Below, piece after piece: positions 57,764-64,000 of a stretch of 64,000 nucleotides of DNA. The stretch comes from an uncultured Flavobacteriales bacterium (lineage in GTDB: Bacteria; Bacteroidota; Bacteroidia; Flavobacteriales_F; PHOS-HE28), in NCBI GenBank assembly GCA_937872175.1, contig CALMPI010000011.1, positions 1 to 64,000 on the forward strand, in the 5' to 3' direction. Each line of letters opens with the position of its first letter. The first letter of the stretch is position 1. The notes beneath the pieces were generated by a model. The model was not told the origin of the DNA, did no database searches, and worked only from the letters and a program-made list of their open reading frames with translations. A program made the position numbers and the translations under genes.

Positions 57764-59695
57764 ATGAACCCCAGGTCCCTTCTCCTTTGCATCGTCATCG
57801 CCCATACGTCAGGTCTCCCGGCCCAGGTCAGTGTGGACTGGAACATCAGTGAGAACGGGTATGCGATCGCTGTGGATCAGCAGAACAACCTCTACACGGT
57901 GTTCTCCACCCAGGGGGCTGGCACGGACATCATCCTCACCAAACGCGCTTCAACAGGGGCACTGGCTTGGAGCACGTTCTTCGATCAGACGAGCACCACG
58001 TTGCACGATCGAGCGACCTGGGTGGCCACGGACCCGCAGGGGAACGCGTTGGTGAGCGGCACGGTGTATGGCGGTTCCTTTCAGAATCCGGTGCCGGCGA
58101 ACAGCCTGCTCATGAAGTTCAGCCCTGCCGGTCAGATGCTGTGGCGTCAGGAGTACGGGAGCTTCTTCGATGGATCGTACACGCGCAAGTGCGTCGTCGA
58201 CAAGGCGGGCTTCACCTATGTGCTCGGACTTGGGCAGAGCGGCACCGGGCTTGTCACCACGGTCAGGAAGTTCTCCCCATCGGGGGCCACGGTCTGGGCC
58301 TGGTATGATGTGGGGATCGGCGGCCCGCAGAACATCAAGTTCACGCCGGACAGTGCCTTGGTGATCGCGCATCGCGGATCGACCACGGACGGCTATACCA
58401 AGTTGGACCGCATGAGCGGCACCACGATCTGGAACTATTCCGCCAGCAGCACCACCATCGGCGATGTGGCCGGTGACGCTGCGGGGAACAGCTATCTGGT
58501 CCATACTGTGCCGCAGGACCAGAGCAGCGCTGTCCTGCGCAAGGTCTCGCCCTCAGGATCGCTCATCTGGCAGAACACGTATTCCATCACCGCCTACCGG
58601 GTGGAAGTGGGGGCGGATCAGGCCGCCGTGCTGAGCGGCTATCCGGCCGGTGGTGGGGTGGGCGCCGCATTCCTGAAAGTCTCCCCGGCCGGTACCCAGC
58701 TGTGGGTGAACAACGATGCCGATGGACCCAACAACGGGTTCCTGCTCCATGCCCAGATGATGATGGACCCCTACGACAACGCTTACCTCTGTGCGGGCAC
58801 CCTGTTCGCCATGGGCATCTGCAAGGTGAACAGCGATGGCACCACGGGATGGTACATCACCACACCAAGCGGCTATGCGAACGGCTTTGCGTTGGGCAAC
58901 GACCACGCTGTGTACGTCACCGGCGGTGGCACGGCCCGTCTGGCCCAACCGGTCCCGGGCGTGCTCGTGGCACCGCGGATGCTGCTCGACGGACCGTACG
59001 AGAGCGGCACCGGCTTGATGAGCGACGGAGCGCGCGCGGCCGGGATGCTCCCGCTGGCGGATCCCTACCCGGCGATGGGCTATGTGCACACGGGGCCTCC
59101 ATCGCCCTCCACCAACGCATCCGTCCTCTCCGTCACCGGACCGAACGCCATCGTGGACCATGTACTGGTTGAATTGCGCGACGATGCGGACAACACGCAG
59201 GTGCTGGCCTCGCGCACCGCGTTGCTGCAGCGGGATGGCGATGTGGTGGACGTCGACGGGGTGAGCCCGGTGGGGTTCGCGGCACCGACGGGTGACTACT
59301 TCCTGGCCGTGCGTCATCGCAACCACCTGGGCTGCATGACCGCCGTCCCGATCGCGCTCAATGGGACCACCACCACGGTGGACCTCACCCAGGCCGGCAC
59401 GGCCGCCTTCGGTACGAACGCGCGGCGGTCGGTGGGTCCGGTGATGACGCTGTGGTGCGGTGATGCCACGTTCAACGGTCAGGTGAAGTACGCGGGAGCT
59501 GGCAATGACCGCGACGCCATCCTGATCGCGATCGGCGGCTTGGTACCGACCAACACCGTGACGGGTTACTTCGCGCAGGATGTCAACATGGACGGCACCG
59601 TGAAGTACGCCGGAACGGACAACGACCGGGACCGTGTGCTGCAGACGGTCGGCGGGGTGGTCCCGACGGCGGTGAGGACGGCTCAATTGCCTTGA
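57764..59695 (+). CDS. Secreted PQQ-like propeller protein with paired NDRD C-terminal module
   Basis: A 643-residue protein. The signal peptide ends near GLPAQVS. Residues ~25-395 are repeats of about 45 residues of the SBBP/PQQ-like kind (LTKRASTGALAWSTFF, LMKFSPAGQMLWRQEYG, KVSPSGSLIWQNTY). The last ~240 residues are clearly homologous to those of the propeller protein at 5366-8449: LLDGPYESGTGLMSDGARA, NAIVDHVLVELRDDAD, LLQRDGDVVDVDG, RHRNHLGCMT, then two NG/DG...VKYAG..NDRD units and the end AQLP. There is no type A or B sorting domain. Surface display is inferred. Confidence 0.88.
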   Translation: MNPRSLLLCIVIAHTSGLPAQVSVDWNISENGYAIAVDQQNNLYTVFSTQGAGTDIILTKRASTGALAWSTFFDQTSTTLHDRATWVATDPQGNALVSGTVYGGSFQNPVPANSLLMKFSPAGQMLWRQEYGSFFDGSYTRKCVVDKAGFTYVLGLGQSGTGLVTTVRKFSPSGATVWAWYDVGIGGPQNIKFTPDSALVIAHRGSTTDGYTKLDRMSGTTIWNYSASSTTIGDVAGDAAGNSYLVHTVPQDQSSAVLRKVSPSGSLIWQNTYSITAYRVEVGADQAAVLSGYPAGGGVGAAFLKVSPAGTQLWVNNDADGPNNGFLLHAQMMMDPYDNAYLCAGTLFAMGICKVNSDGTTGWYITTPSGYANGFALGNDHAVYVTGGGTARLAQPVPGVLVAPRMLLDGPYESGTGLMSDGARAAGMLPLADPYPAMGYVHTGPPSPSTNASVLSVTGPNAIVDHVLVELRDDADNTQVLASRTALLQRDGDVVDVDGVSPVGFAAPTGDYFLAVRHRNHLGCMTAVPIALNGTTTTVDLTQAGTAAFGTNARRSVGPVMTLWCGDATFNGQVKYAGAGNDRDAILIAIGGLVPTNTVTGYFAQDVNMDGTVKYAGTDNDRDRVLQTVGGVVPTAVRTAQLP

Positions 59696-59849
59696 GCGGA
59701 TCAGCGCCTTTGCGCGCCATATGGGGGTCGGGTGGTCGGCGGAGAATGGTCTCCAAGGTCGACCGCACACACCGTTCGTCCCTTCCTGCGGTCTGGATGC
59801 AACCCGACCACGACGATGGATCGTCACGAACGCATTGAACCCTGACCCC

Positions 59850-60704
59850 ATGCGCCACACGACCCTGCTTGCCACCGCCCTGTTGACCGCCACCCTTGCC
59901 ACCGCGCAGATCCCCAATGGCGGCTTCGAGACCTGGACCAACAACGTGAACTACATGGAGCCCGCGAATTGGTGGACGACCAACGCGGTCACGCACCTGT
60001 TGGCCGGCACGGCGAGCTGTGTACCGGGATCACCCGGTGCGGTGGGCTCCCATCACATCGCCATCACGTCCATGACCGCCGGGACCATCGTGGAGGTGGG
60101 TCGGGCCACCTGCGGCAACGAGATCACCGGCTACCCCGGTTTTCCGTACGCCGCCCGACCCGCCACCTTCGAGGGACAGGTGCAGTACGCGCCACAGGGT
60201 GGCGATGCCGCCATGGTGCATGCCGCGCTTTGGGGATGGAACAGCCAGATGACCGCGCGTGAGGTCATCGCCGTGGCCACCTTCAACATCACCTCCGCCA
60301 TTCCCTCCTGGCAGCCCTTCAGCATCCCCTTCACGTACCTCAGCACCAACACTCCGGACACCGCACGCGTCTTCATCGAGGCGAGCATGAACACCCCGGT
60401 GGACGGCACGACGATCCTGGTGGATGACCTGCACTTCGATGGAGCGGTGGGCATGACGGAGGCGGAGCCTGTGGCCGGGTTCAGTGTGCAGCCGAACCCG
60501 GTGGACGAGCGTGCCTGGGTGACCGCCACCGAGCCGCTGACGCAGGTGACCGTGCTGGACGCCAACGGACGTGTGGTGCTGGATCACGCTGTGAGCGGCG
60601 TCGGGGCCTCGCTCGATGCCACGGATCTGGTGCCCGGCCTGTATGCCGTCCGCGTCACCACGCGCGATGGAAGGTGGGCGGTGCGGCGGCTGGTGAAGCA
60701 GTGA
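59850..60704 (+). CDS. Secreted protein with PCMD-like domain and T9SS type A domain
   Basis: A 284-residue protein. The signal peptide is MRHTTLLATALLTATLATAQ; the longer frame upstream is non-coding. The mature start (IPNGGFETW, then PANWWTTN) and beta-rich body (ILVDDLHFDG) resemble PCMD/carbohydrate-binding-like domains of Bacteroidota. The C-terminal ~75 residues (FSVQPNPVDERAWV, VLDANGRVV, LVPGLYAVRV, LVKQ) form a type A sorting domain. The 154-bp gap before it shows no strong promoter box. Likely a small surface protein; ligand unknown. Confidence 0.87.
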   Translation: MRHTTLLATALLTATLATAQIPNGGFETWTNNVNYMEPANWWTTNAVTHLLAGTASCVPGSPGAVGSHHIAITSMTAGTIVEVGRATCGNEITGYPGFPYAARPATFEGQVQYAPQGGDAAMVHAALWGWNSQMTAREVIAVATFNITSAIPSWQPFSIPFTYLSTNTPDTARVFIEASMNTPVDGTTILVDDLHFDGAVGMTEAEPVAGFSVQPNPVDERAWVTATEPLTQVTVLDANGRVVLDHAVSGVGASLDATDLVPGLYAVRVTTRDGRWAVRRLVKQ

Positions 60705-60745
60705 GCCCACGCTCGGGACCAGGAGCGGCGCGTACGGCGATCGGA

Positions 60746-60754
60746 TACCTTTCG
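60746..60754 (+). promoter_or_regulatory. Promoter box TACCTTTCG, 2 bases before a GTG start
   Basis: A TAnnTTTC(G) box separated from the GTG at 60757 by only CC. With a box centred on -7, transcription starts at the G of GTG. No later start codon keeps the signal peptide. Confidence 0.55.
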
Positions 60755-60756
60755 CC

Positions 60757-61908
60757 GTGCGCACCACGCTTCTTCCGCTCGCCCTGTCATGGGCCGTTCC
60801 TCTCGGTGCCCAACCCGGTGGTCCACTACCGATCGGCTTCGCGGACACGCTGCTCTTCAACGACAGCTTGCACTACAACGCCTTCGGCTACGACGGCCCG
60901 GCGCCGCTCTTCGTACAGGCCTGGTTCCCGCTGGAGGGCACCCTTGCGGAACCTGTTGGCAGGCTCGATCCCGAACACCTGCGTTTCCAGGACCTGCGGA
61001 AGCCCACGTTGCCGGTCGCGCTTCAGCCGGTGCATCGCGAACTGCTCCTCCGCATGGACAGCGCCTTCATTGAGTACTGCCTGCGCTATCCCTTCGATGG
61101 CGATGAGCCCATCGACTACGCGCCTTTCTCGGAGCAGCAGGTGAAGGACAGCCTGCTCGCCCTGGGCACGCAGGCCTTCCGCGCCGCACTTCCCCTGACG
61201 GCATCGCTCCCGGTGATCGTGTACCACCACGGCTCACAGGGCCTCTGTGACGAGAACGTGTGGATGGCCGAGCACTTTGCGGAGCACGGGTACATCTTCC
61301 TCTCCTGCAACTTCCATTGGCCGCTGCACGGTGCCATGTACGGTACGCCGCTCGTTTGGGAACCCGATCGTGGCAGCATCAGGACCATGCTCCGCTTCGC
61401 ACGCCGGCTCGCCAATGGCAACAAGGTCTTCTACATCGGTCATAGCTGGGGTGCACAGGAAGGTTGGTGTACGCTGTACGAGCCGGGTCTCGCCGATGCG
61501 TTCATCAGCCTCGAGACCACCATGGAGTGGAAGACCGACAGCGTCGAGGTCCGCGACAAGTGGCCGCAGGTGCTGGAGGCGATCACCACGCAGCGCTATC
61601 CGATGCCCGTCCTGATGGTGGCGGACACCGAAGGCGAGCCGCCGTTCCCGATGTTCCGTGGTGTGCAGGGCGATGTGCGCTACCTCGATCCGAAGGAACC
61701 CTTCGGGCATGAGAGCTACACCAGTGCCTACCTGATGCGCCTTGCGGGGGAAGGTCGCTTCGCGCTGCCCGATCGTGAGGCGATGCAGCGCCAGTTCGAT
61801 GTGCACGCCGCGTTGCTGGATGAGCTCCTTGCTTTTCTTCAGCAACGCGCAGGCCGCACCTCGCCCGCGCCCGTGCATTCATCGGGCGATCCCTTCCTCC
61901 GGTATTGA
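60757..61908 (+). CDS. Secreted alpha/beta-hydrolase (PAF-acetylhydrolase-like)
   Basis: A 383-residue protein starting with GTG; this start gives the signal peptide (MRTTLLPLALSWAVPLGAQ). The fold motifs are LPVIVYHHGSQGLCDENVWM, EHGYIFLSCNFH, and the nucleophile in YIGHSWGAQEGW; acid and His are likely in MVADTEGEP and EPFGHESYTS. The layout resembles platelet-activating-factor acetylhydrolase and dienelactone-hydrolase-like enzymes, but the substrate is not known. It lies 52 bases after the PCMD-like gene. Confidence 0.85.
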   Translation: MRTTLLPLALSWAVPLGAQPGGPLPIGFADTLLFNDSLHYNAFGYDGPAPLFVQAWFPLEGTLAEPVGRLDPEHLRFQDLRKPTLPVALQPVHRELLLRMDSAFIEYCLRYPFDGDEPIDYAPFSEQQVKDSLLALGTQAFRAALPLTASLPVIVYHHGSQGLCDENVWMAEHFAEHGYIFLSCNFHWPLHGAMYGTPLVWEPDRGSIRTMLRFARRLANGNKVFYIGHSWGAQEGWCTLYEPGLADAFISLETTMEWKTDSVEVRDKWPQVLEAITTQRYPMPVLMVADTEGEPPFPMFRGVQGDVRYLDPKEPFGHESYTSAYLMRLAGEGRFALPDREAMQRQFDVHAALLDELLAFLQQRAGRTSPAPVHSSGDPFLRY

Positions 61909-61937
61909 TGCCCGCTGCCCGCCTGGTGGGACGTCCC

Positions 61938-62189
61938 TCAGCCGTGCTGAGCGGGATACGCCGGACGCACCACCAGGGTGGCTCCTTCCAGCTTGACGCC
62001 ATCGAGCTTGTCGATGGCCTTGCTGGCCGACCGTTCGTCCTTCATTTCCACGAAGGCAAAGCCGCGGAGCTCTCCCGTGATCCGGTCGGTGACCACGTTC
62101 GTGCGCTCCACTTCGCCGAAATGGCCGAAGAGCAGTTCGAGATGAAGTTCGGTGATGGCATGGTTCAGCCTGCCCACGTAAATGGTCAT
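61938..62189 (-). CDS. RRM-domain RNA-binding protein
   Basis: An 83-residue protein consisting of one RNA recognition motif. RNP2 is IYVGRL and RNP1 is LRGFAFVEM, with the two aromatic residues in place, and the C-terminal strand is TLVVRPA. Such single-RRM proteins are common in Bacteroidota and cyanobacteria and bind single-stranded RNA, often in cold or stress response. The ATG at 62189 is preferred over a TTG two codons upstream. The 146-bp gap upstream has a 10-bp palindrome (ATAGCGCTAT, 62268-62277). Confidence 0.93.
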   Translation of the reverse strand: MTIYVGRLNHAITELHLELLFGHFGEVERTNVVTDRITGELRGFAFVEMKDERSASKAIDKLDGVKLEGATLVVRPAYPAQHG

Positions 62190-62335
62190 ACGCAAGGGGT
62201 GTTAAGTGAGTAAGAAGTGAACCGCGCTGACCGGAACGGCCGGACCCGAAGGCCCCGAGAGCACGAAATAGCGCTATCGACCGCAAGATACGACAAGGAG
62301 CATGCTTCCCGACGATCGATCCGTTCCTTCGCATC

Positions 62336-63208
62336 ATGAAGCTGCTCCGATCCGTGCGAGAGGTCGCCCTGTACATGCTGTTCGCGCTCGTTGCGGAAGT
62401 GGCCAGCGCGCAGCCGCTTCCGAACTATGGCTTGTTCGACGGGAAAGGGAGGAAGGTCTCCCACACGGGTTTCCTTCGCGCACTTGGAGATGCGGACGTG
62501 GTGCTCTTCGGCGAGCTGCACAACAACCCCATCGCGCACTGGATGCAGCTGGAAGTGGCGAAGCACCTGGCCGGCCGCGGGCCGCTGGTGCTCGGTGCCG
62601 AGATGATCGAAGCCGACGACCAGCCCGCGCTTGACCGCTACCTGAAGGGCGAGATCGAGCAGGTCGCGTTCGATACGCTCGCACGGTTGTGGCCCAACCA
62701 CGGGACGGACTACGCGCCGTTGGTCGACCTGGCGAAGGAGCGCGGCCTGCCCTTCATCGCCACCAATGTGCCGCGCCGGTATGCGCGTGCGGTGGGCAAG
62801 GGAGGCTTCGAGGCGCTGGACACGGTGCCGATGGACCAGTACCCCTTCTTCGCCCCGATGCCCATCGCGTTCGATCCAGCCCTGCCGCAGTACGTGAAGA
62901 TGCTCACCATGATGGGCGACCACGGCACACCGGACATGGTGAAGGCCCAGGCCCTGAAGGATGCCACCATGGCCCACTTCATCCTGAAGCACCTGCCCGC
63001 TGGCGGCCGCTTCCTGCACCTCAACGGCAGCTACCACTCGGACTTCCGCGAAGGCATCTGCTGGTACCTTCTTCGTGCGCGACCCGGGCTGAACGTGGTC
63101 ACCATCGCCACGGTGCAGGTGGATGAACTGGACCGGCTTCCGCAAGGGGATCGGGACCGCGCGGACATCATTCTGTTGGTGGATGCCGATGTGCCTGGAT
63201 CGTATTGA
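62336..63208 (+). CDS. ChaN-like (DUF399) haem-binding family protein
   Basis: A 290-residue secreted protein with a signal peptide ending near EVASAQP. ChaN family motifs: DADVVLFGELHNNPIAHWMQ, LVLGAEMIEADDQPAL, PFIATNVPRRYARAV, and LHLNGSYHSDFREGI, with conserved His in GELHNN and the last motif. ChaN of Campylobacter binds haem and takes part in iron uptake; the same role here is an inference, since no TonB receptor or haem gene lies nearby. It lacks a lipobox, unlike ChaN lipoproteins. Confidence 0.88.
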   Translation: MKLLRSVREVALYMLFALVAEVASAQPLPNYGLFDGKGRKVSHTGFLRALGDADVVLFGELHNNPIAHWMQLEVAKHLAGRGPLVLGAEMIEADDQPALDRYLKGEIEQVAFDTLARLWPNHGTDYAPLVDLAKERGLPFIATNVPRRYARAVGKGGFEALDTVPMDQYPFFAPMPIAFDPALPQYVKMLTMMGDHGTPDMVKAQALKDATMAHFILKHLPAGGRFLHLNGSYHSDFREGICWYLLRARPGLNVVTIATVQVDELDRLPQGDRDRADIILLVDADVPGSY

Positions 63209-63244
63209 GGTCGACGGAGGTTCCGGCCCGGTCGGCGTGTGGCG

Positions 63245-63252
63245 TACCTTTC
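63245..63252 (+). promoter_or_regulatory. Promoter box TACCTTTC, 5 bases before the start codon
   Basis: A TAnnTTTC box (followed by G) with spacer GGAAC before the ATG at 63258. It again predicts a very short or absent leader. Confidence 0.55.
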
Positions 63253-63257
63253 GGAAC

Positions 63258-64000
63258 ATGCCCCCCCGGACGACCTCGATGCTGACCATCGCGCCATGGA
63301 AGCTGCTGGTGGTGACCATCACGCTGCCTGGGCTCCCCGCTTCCGCCCAACTGCCCGACGGCAGCACCGCACCCGACTTCACGCTCACGGACATCAGCGG
63401 CACCACGCACCATCTCTACGACCACCTGAACGAAGGCCGGACCGTCCTCCTGGAGGTCTTCGCCGCGCATTGCCCCACCTGCTGGGCCTACCACCAGACG
63501 CACCGGCTGAAGACCATGCACGAGCAGTACGGACCGGGTGCAACGGATGAGCTGACGGTGCTGGCCCTGGAGTACGACCAGTGGAACGGCATGAACGAGC
63601 TGATGGGCATCGGCGACCCCTGGGTGACCGCAGGGGATTGGATCACCGGCACACCATACCCGATCTTCAATGTGGAGGATCCCGACCGCGGCGTGTTCAC
63701 GGACTATGCCGTCACGTTCTACCCGGTCATCTACAAGATCTGCCCGGACGGCCTCACGGAACGCGTGCTCACCTCGCAGACGGAGATGCAGCTTCACCAA
63801 TTGGTGCAGGACTGCCAGGCCAGTACCGCCATCCCGGACGAGGCCGATCCCGGCGCCATCTGGTTCGATCCGGTGGGCCGGCGACTGGTCATCGAGCGTT
63901 ACCGGAACGTGCAAGGAGTGGAGGTCCTCGACCTGCAGGGCCGCACCGTGCAGCGCATCCAGCAGCCCGTCGGGCGCAGCACCTCGGTGAGCCCATCGCC
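63258..64000 (+). CDS. Secreted redoxin (thioredoxin-like) with T9SS type A domain, 3' end outside window
   Basis: At least 247 codons, cut by the right edge. A signal peptide (TITLPGLPASAQ) is followed by an AhpC/TSA-type redoxin domain: TAPDFTLTDISG and the active-site motif CPTC in FAAHCPTCWAYH, then VTFYPVIYKICPDG. The visible end (WFDPVGRRLVIE, VEVLDLQGRTV) looks like the start of a type A sorting domain, so this redoxin is probably exported to the surface or medium. Disulfide reductase or isomerase activity on exported proteins is an inference. Confidence 0.85.
   Translation, partial: MPPRTTSMLTIAPWKLLVVTITLPGLPASAQLPDGSTAPDFTLTDISGTTHHLYDHLNEGRTVLLEVFAAHCPTCWAYHQTHRLKTMHEQYGPGATDELTVLALEYDQWNGMNELMGIGDPWVTAGDWITGTPYPIFNVEDPDRGVFTDYAVTFYPVIYKICPDGLTERVLTSQTEMQLHQLVQDCQASTAIPDEADPGAIWFDPVGRRLVIERYRNVQGVEVLDLQGRTVQRIQQPVGRSTSVSPS

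Noticed and set aside
62268..62277. Palindrome ATAGCGCTAT as an operator
   Set aside because: It is a single 10-bp palindrome without a second copy or a nearby regulator; insufficient to call a binding site.
1..64000. tRNA, rRNA, riboswitch, insertion sequence, integrase or phage genes
   Set aside because: Gaps between genes were read on both strands; none held a cloverleaf, conserved riboswitch core, terminal inverted repeats with a transposase, or an attachment site.

Overview
The window looks like a high-GC member of the Bacteroidota, most likely Flavobacteriales-like. The evidence is: proteins ending in type IX secretion (T9SS) sorting domains of type A and type B (gliding-motility/CHU_C type), Bacteroidota-style promoter boxes of the form TAnnTTTG (often TAnnTTCG here) and almost no Shine-Dalgarno sequences, an S46 dipeptidyl peptidase, a Bacteroidota-type Wzc/Wza pair, and many secreted beta-propeller, PKD, Ig-like and HYR proteins. 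No rRNA, tRNA, CRISPR array, transposase, integrase or phage gene was found. Coding density is high and no gene-free stretch exceeds 300 bases.

Layout. 1-8449 (minus): two very large secreted propeller proteins; the first runs off the left edge. 8538-10997 (plus): S46 peptidase and pterin dehydratase, closed by a perfect 21-bp hairpin. 11062-16250 (minus): pbpC, a YwqK/MORN-like protein, an S41 C-terminal processing peptidase and a DUF1573 protein. 16330-21106 (plus): a CHU_C adhesin-like protein and a T9SS-exported trypsin-like protease. 21155-30662 (minus): a small secreted protein, a thioester-type alpha-2-macroglobulin lipoprotein (the usual partner of PbpC) and two envelope proteins with SPOR-like C-termini. 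30787-43448 (minus): a nine-gene co-directional run with very tight spacing: asnB, a GT4 glycosyltransferase, Wza-like, Wzc-like tyrosine autokinase, RmlC, WecA/MraY-like transferase, lytic transglycosylase, uvrA and a LOG-family protein. 43525-44913 (minus): dihydrolipoyl dehydrogenase. 45144-47443 (plus): two paralogous small membrane proteins, a rhodanese-like lipoprotein and an esterase. 47465-47842 (minus): RidA. 48044-51423 (plus): surE, a small membrane protein, lpxB and a SpoIID-like protein. 51485-64000: secreted T9SS and hydrolase proteins mixed with short genes of unknown function, an RRM RNA-binding protein, a ChaN-like protein and a redoxin cut by the right edge.

Function. Most of the window serves the cell envelope: export of surface proteins, exopolysaccharide export, peptidoglycan synthesis and cleavage, lipid A synthesis and periplasmic protease control. 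Housekeeping genes (uvrA, lpdA, surE, ridA, phhB, asnB) are interspersed.

Most notable observations: (1) promoter boxes lie only 2-6 bases upstream of start codons at several genes, which predicts leaderless mRNAs; (2) two unrelated propeller proteins share a C-terminal cassette of about 240 residues ending in paired dockerin-like NDRD motifs, and both lack a type A CTD; (3) the pbpC/alpha-2-macroglobulin pair is split by an opposite-strand block that includes a secreted protease; (4) uvrA is embedded by gene overlap at the end of an exopolysaccharide/murein operon.
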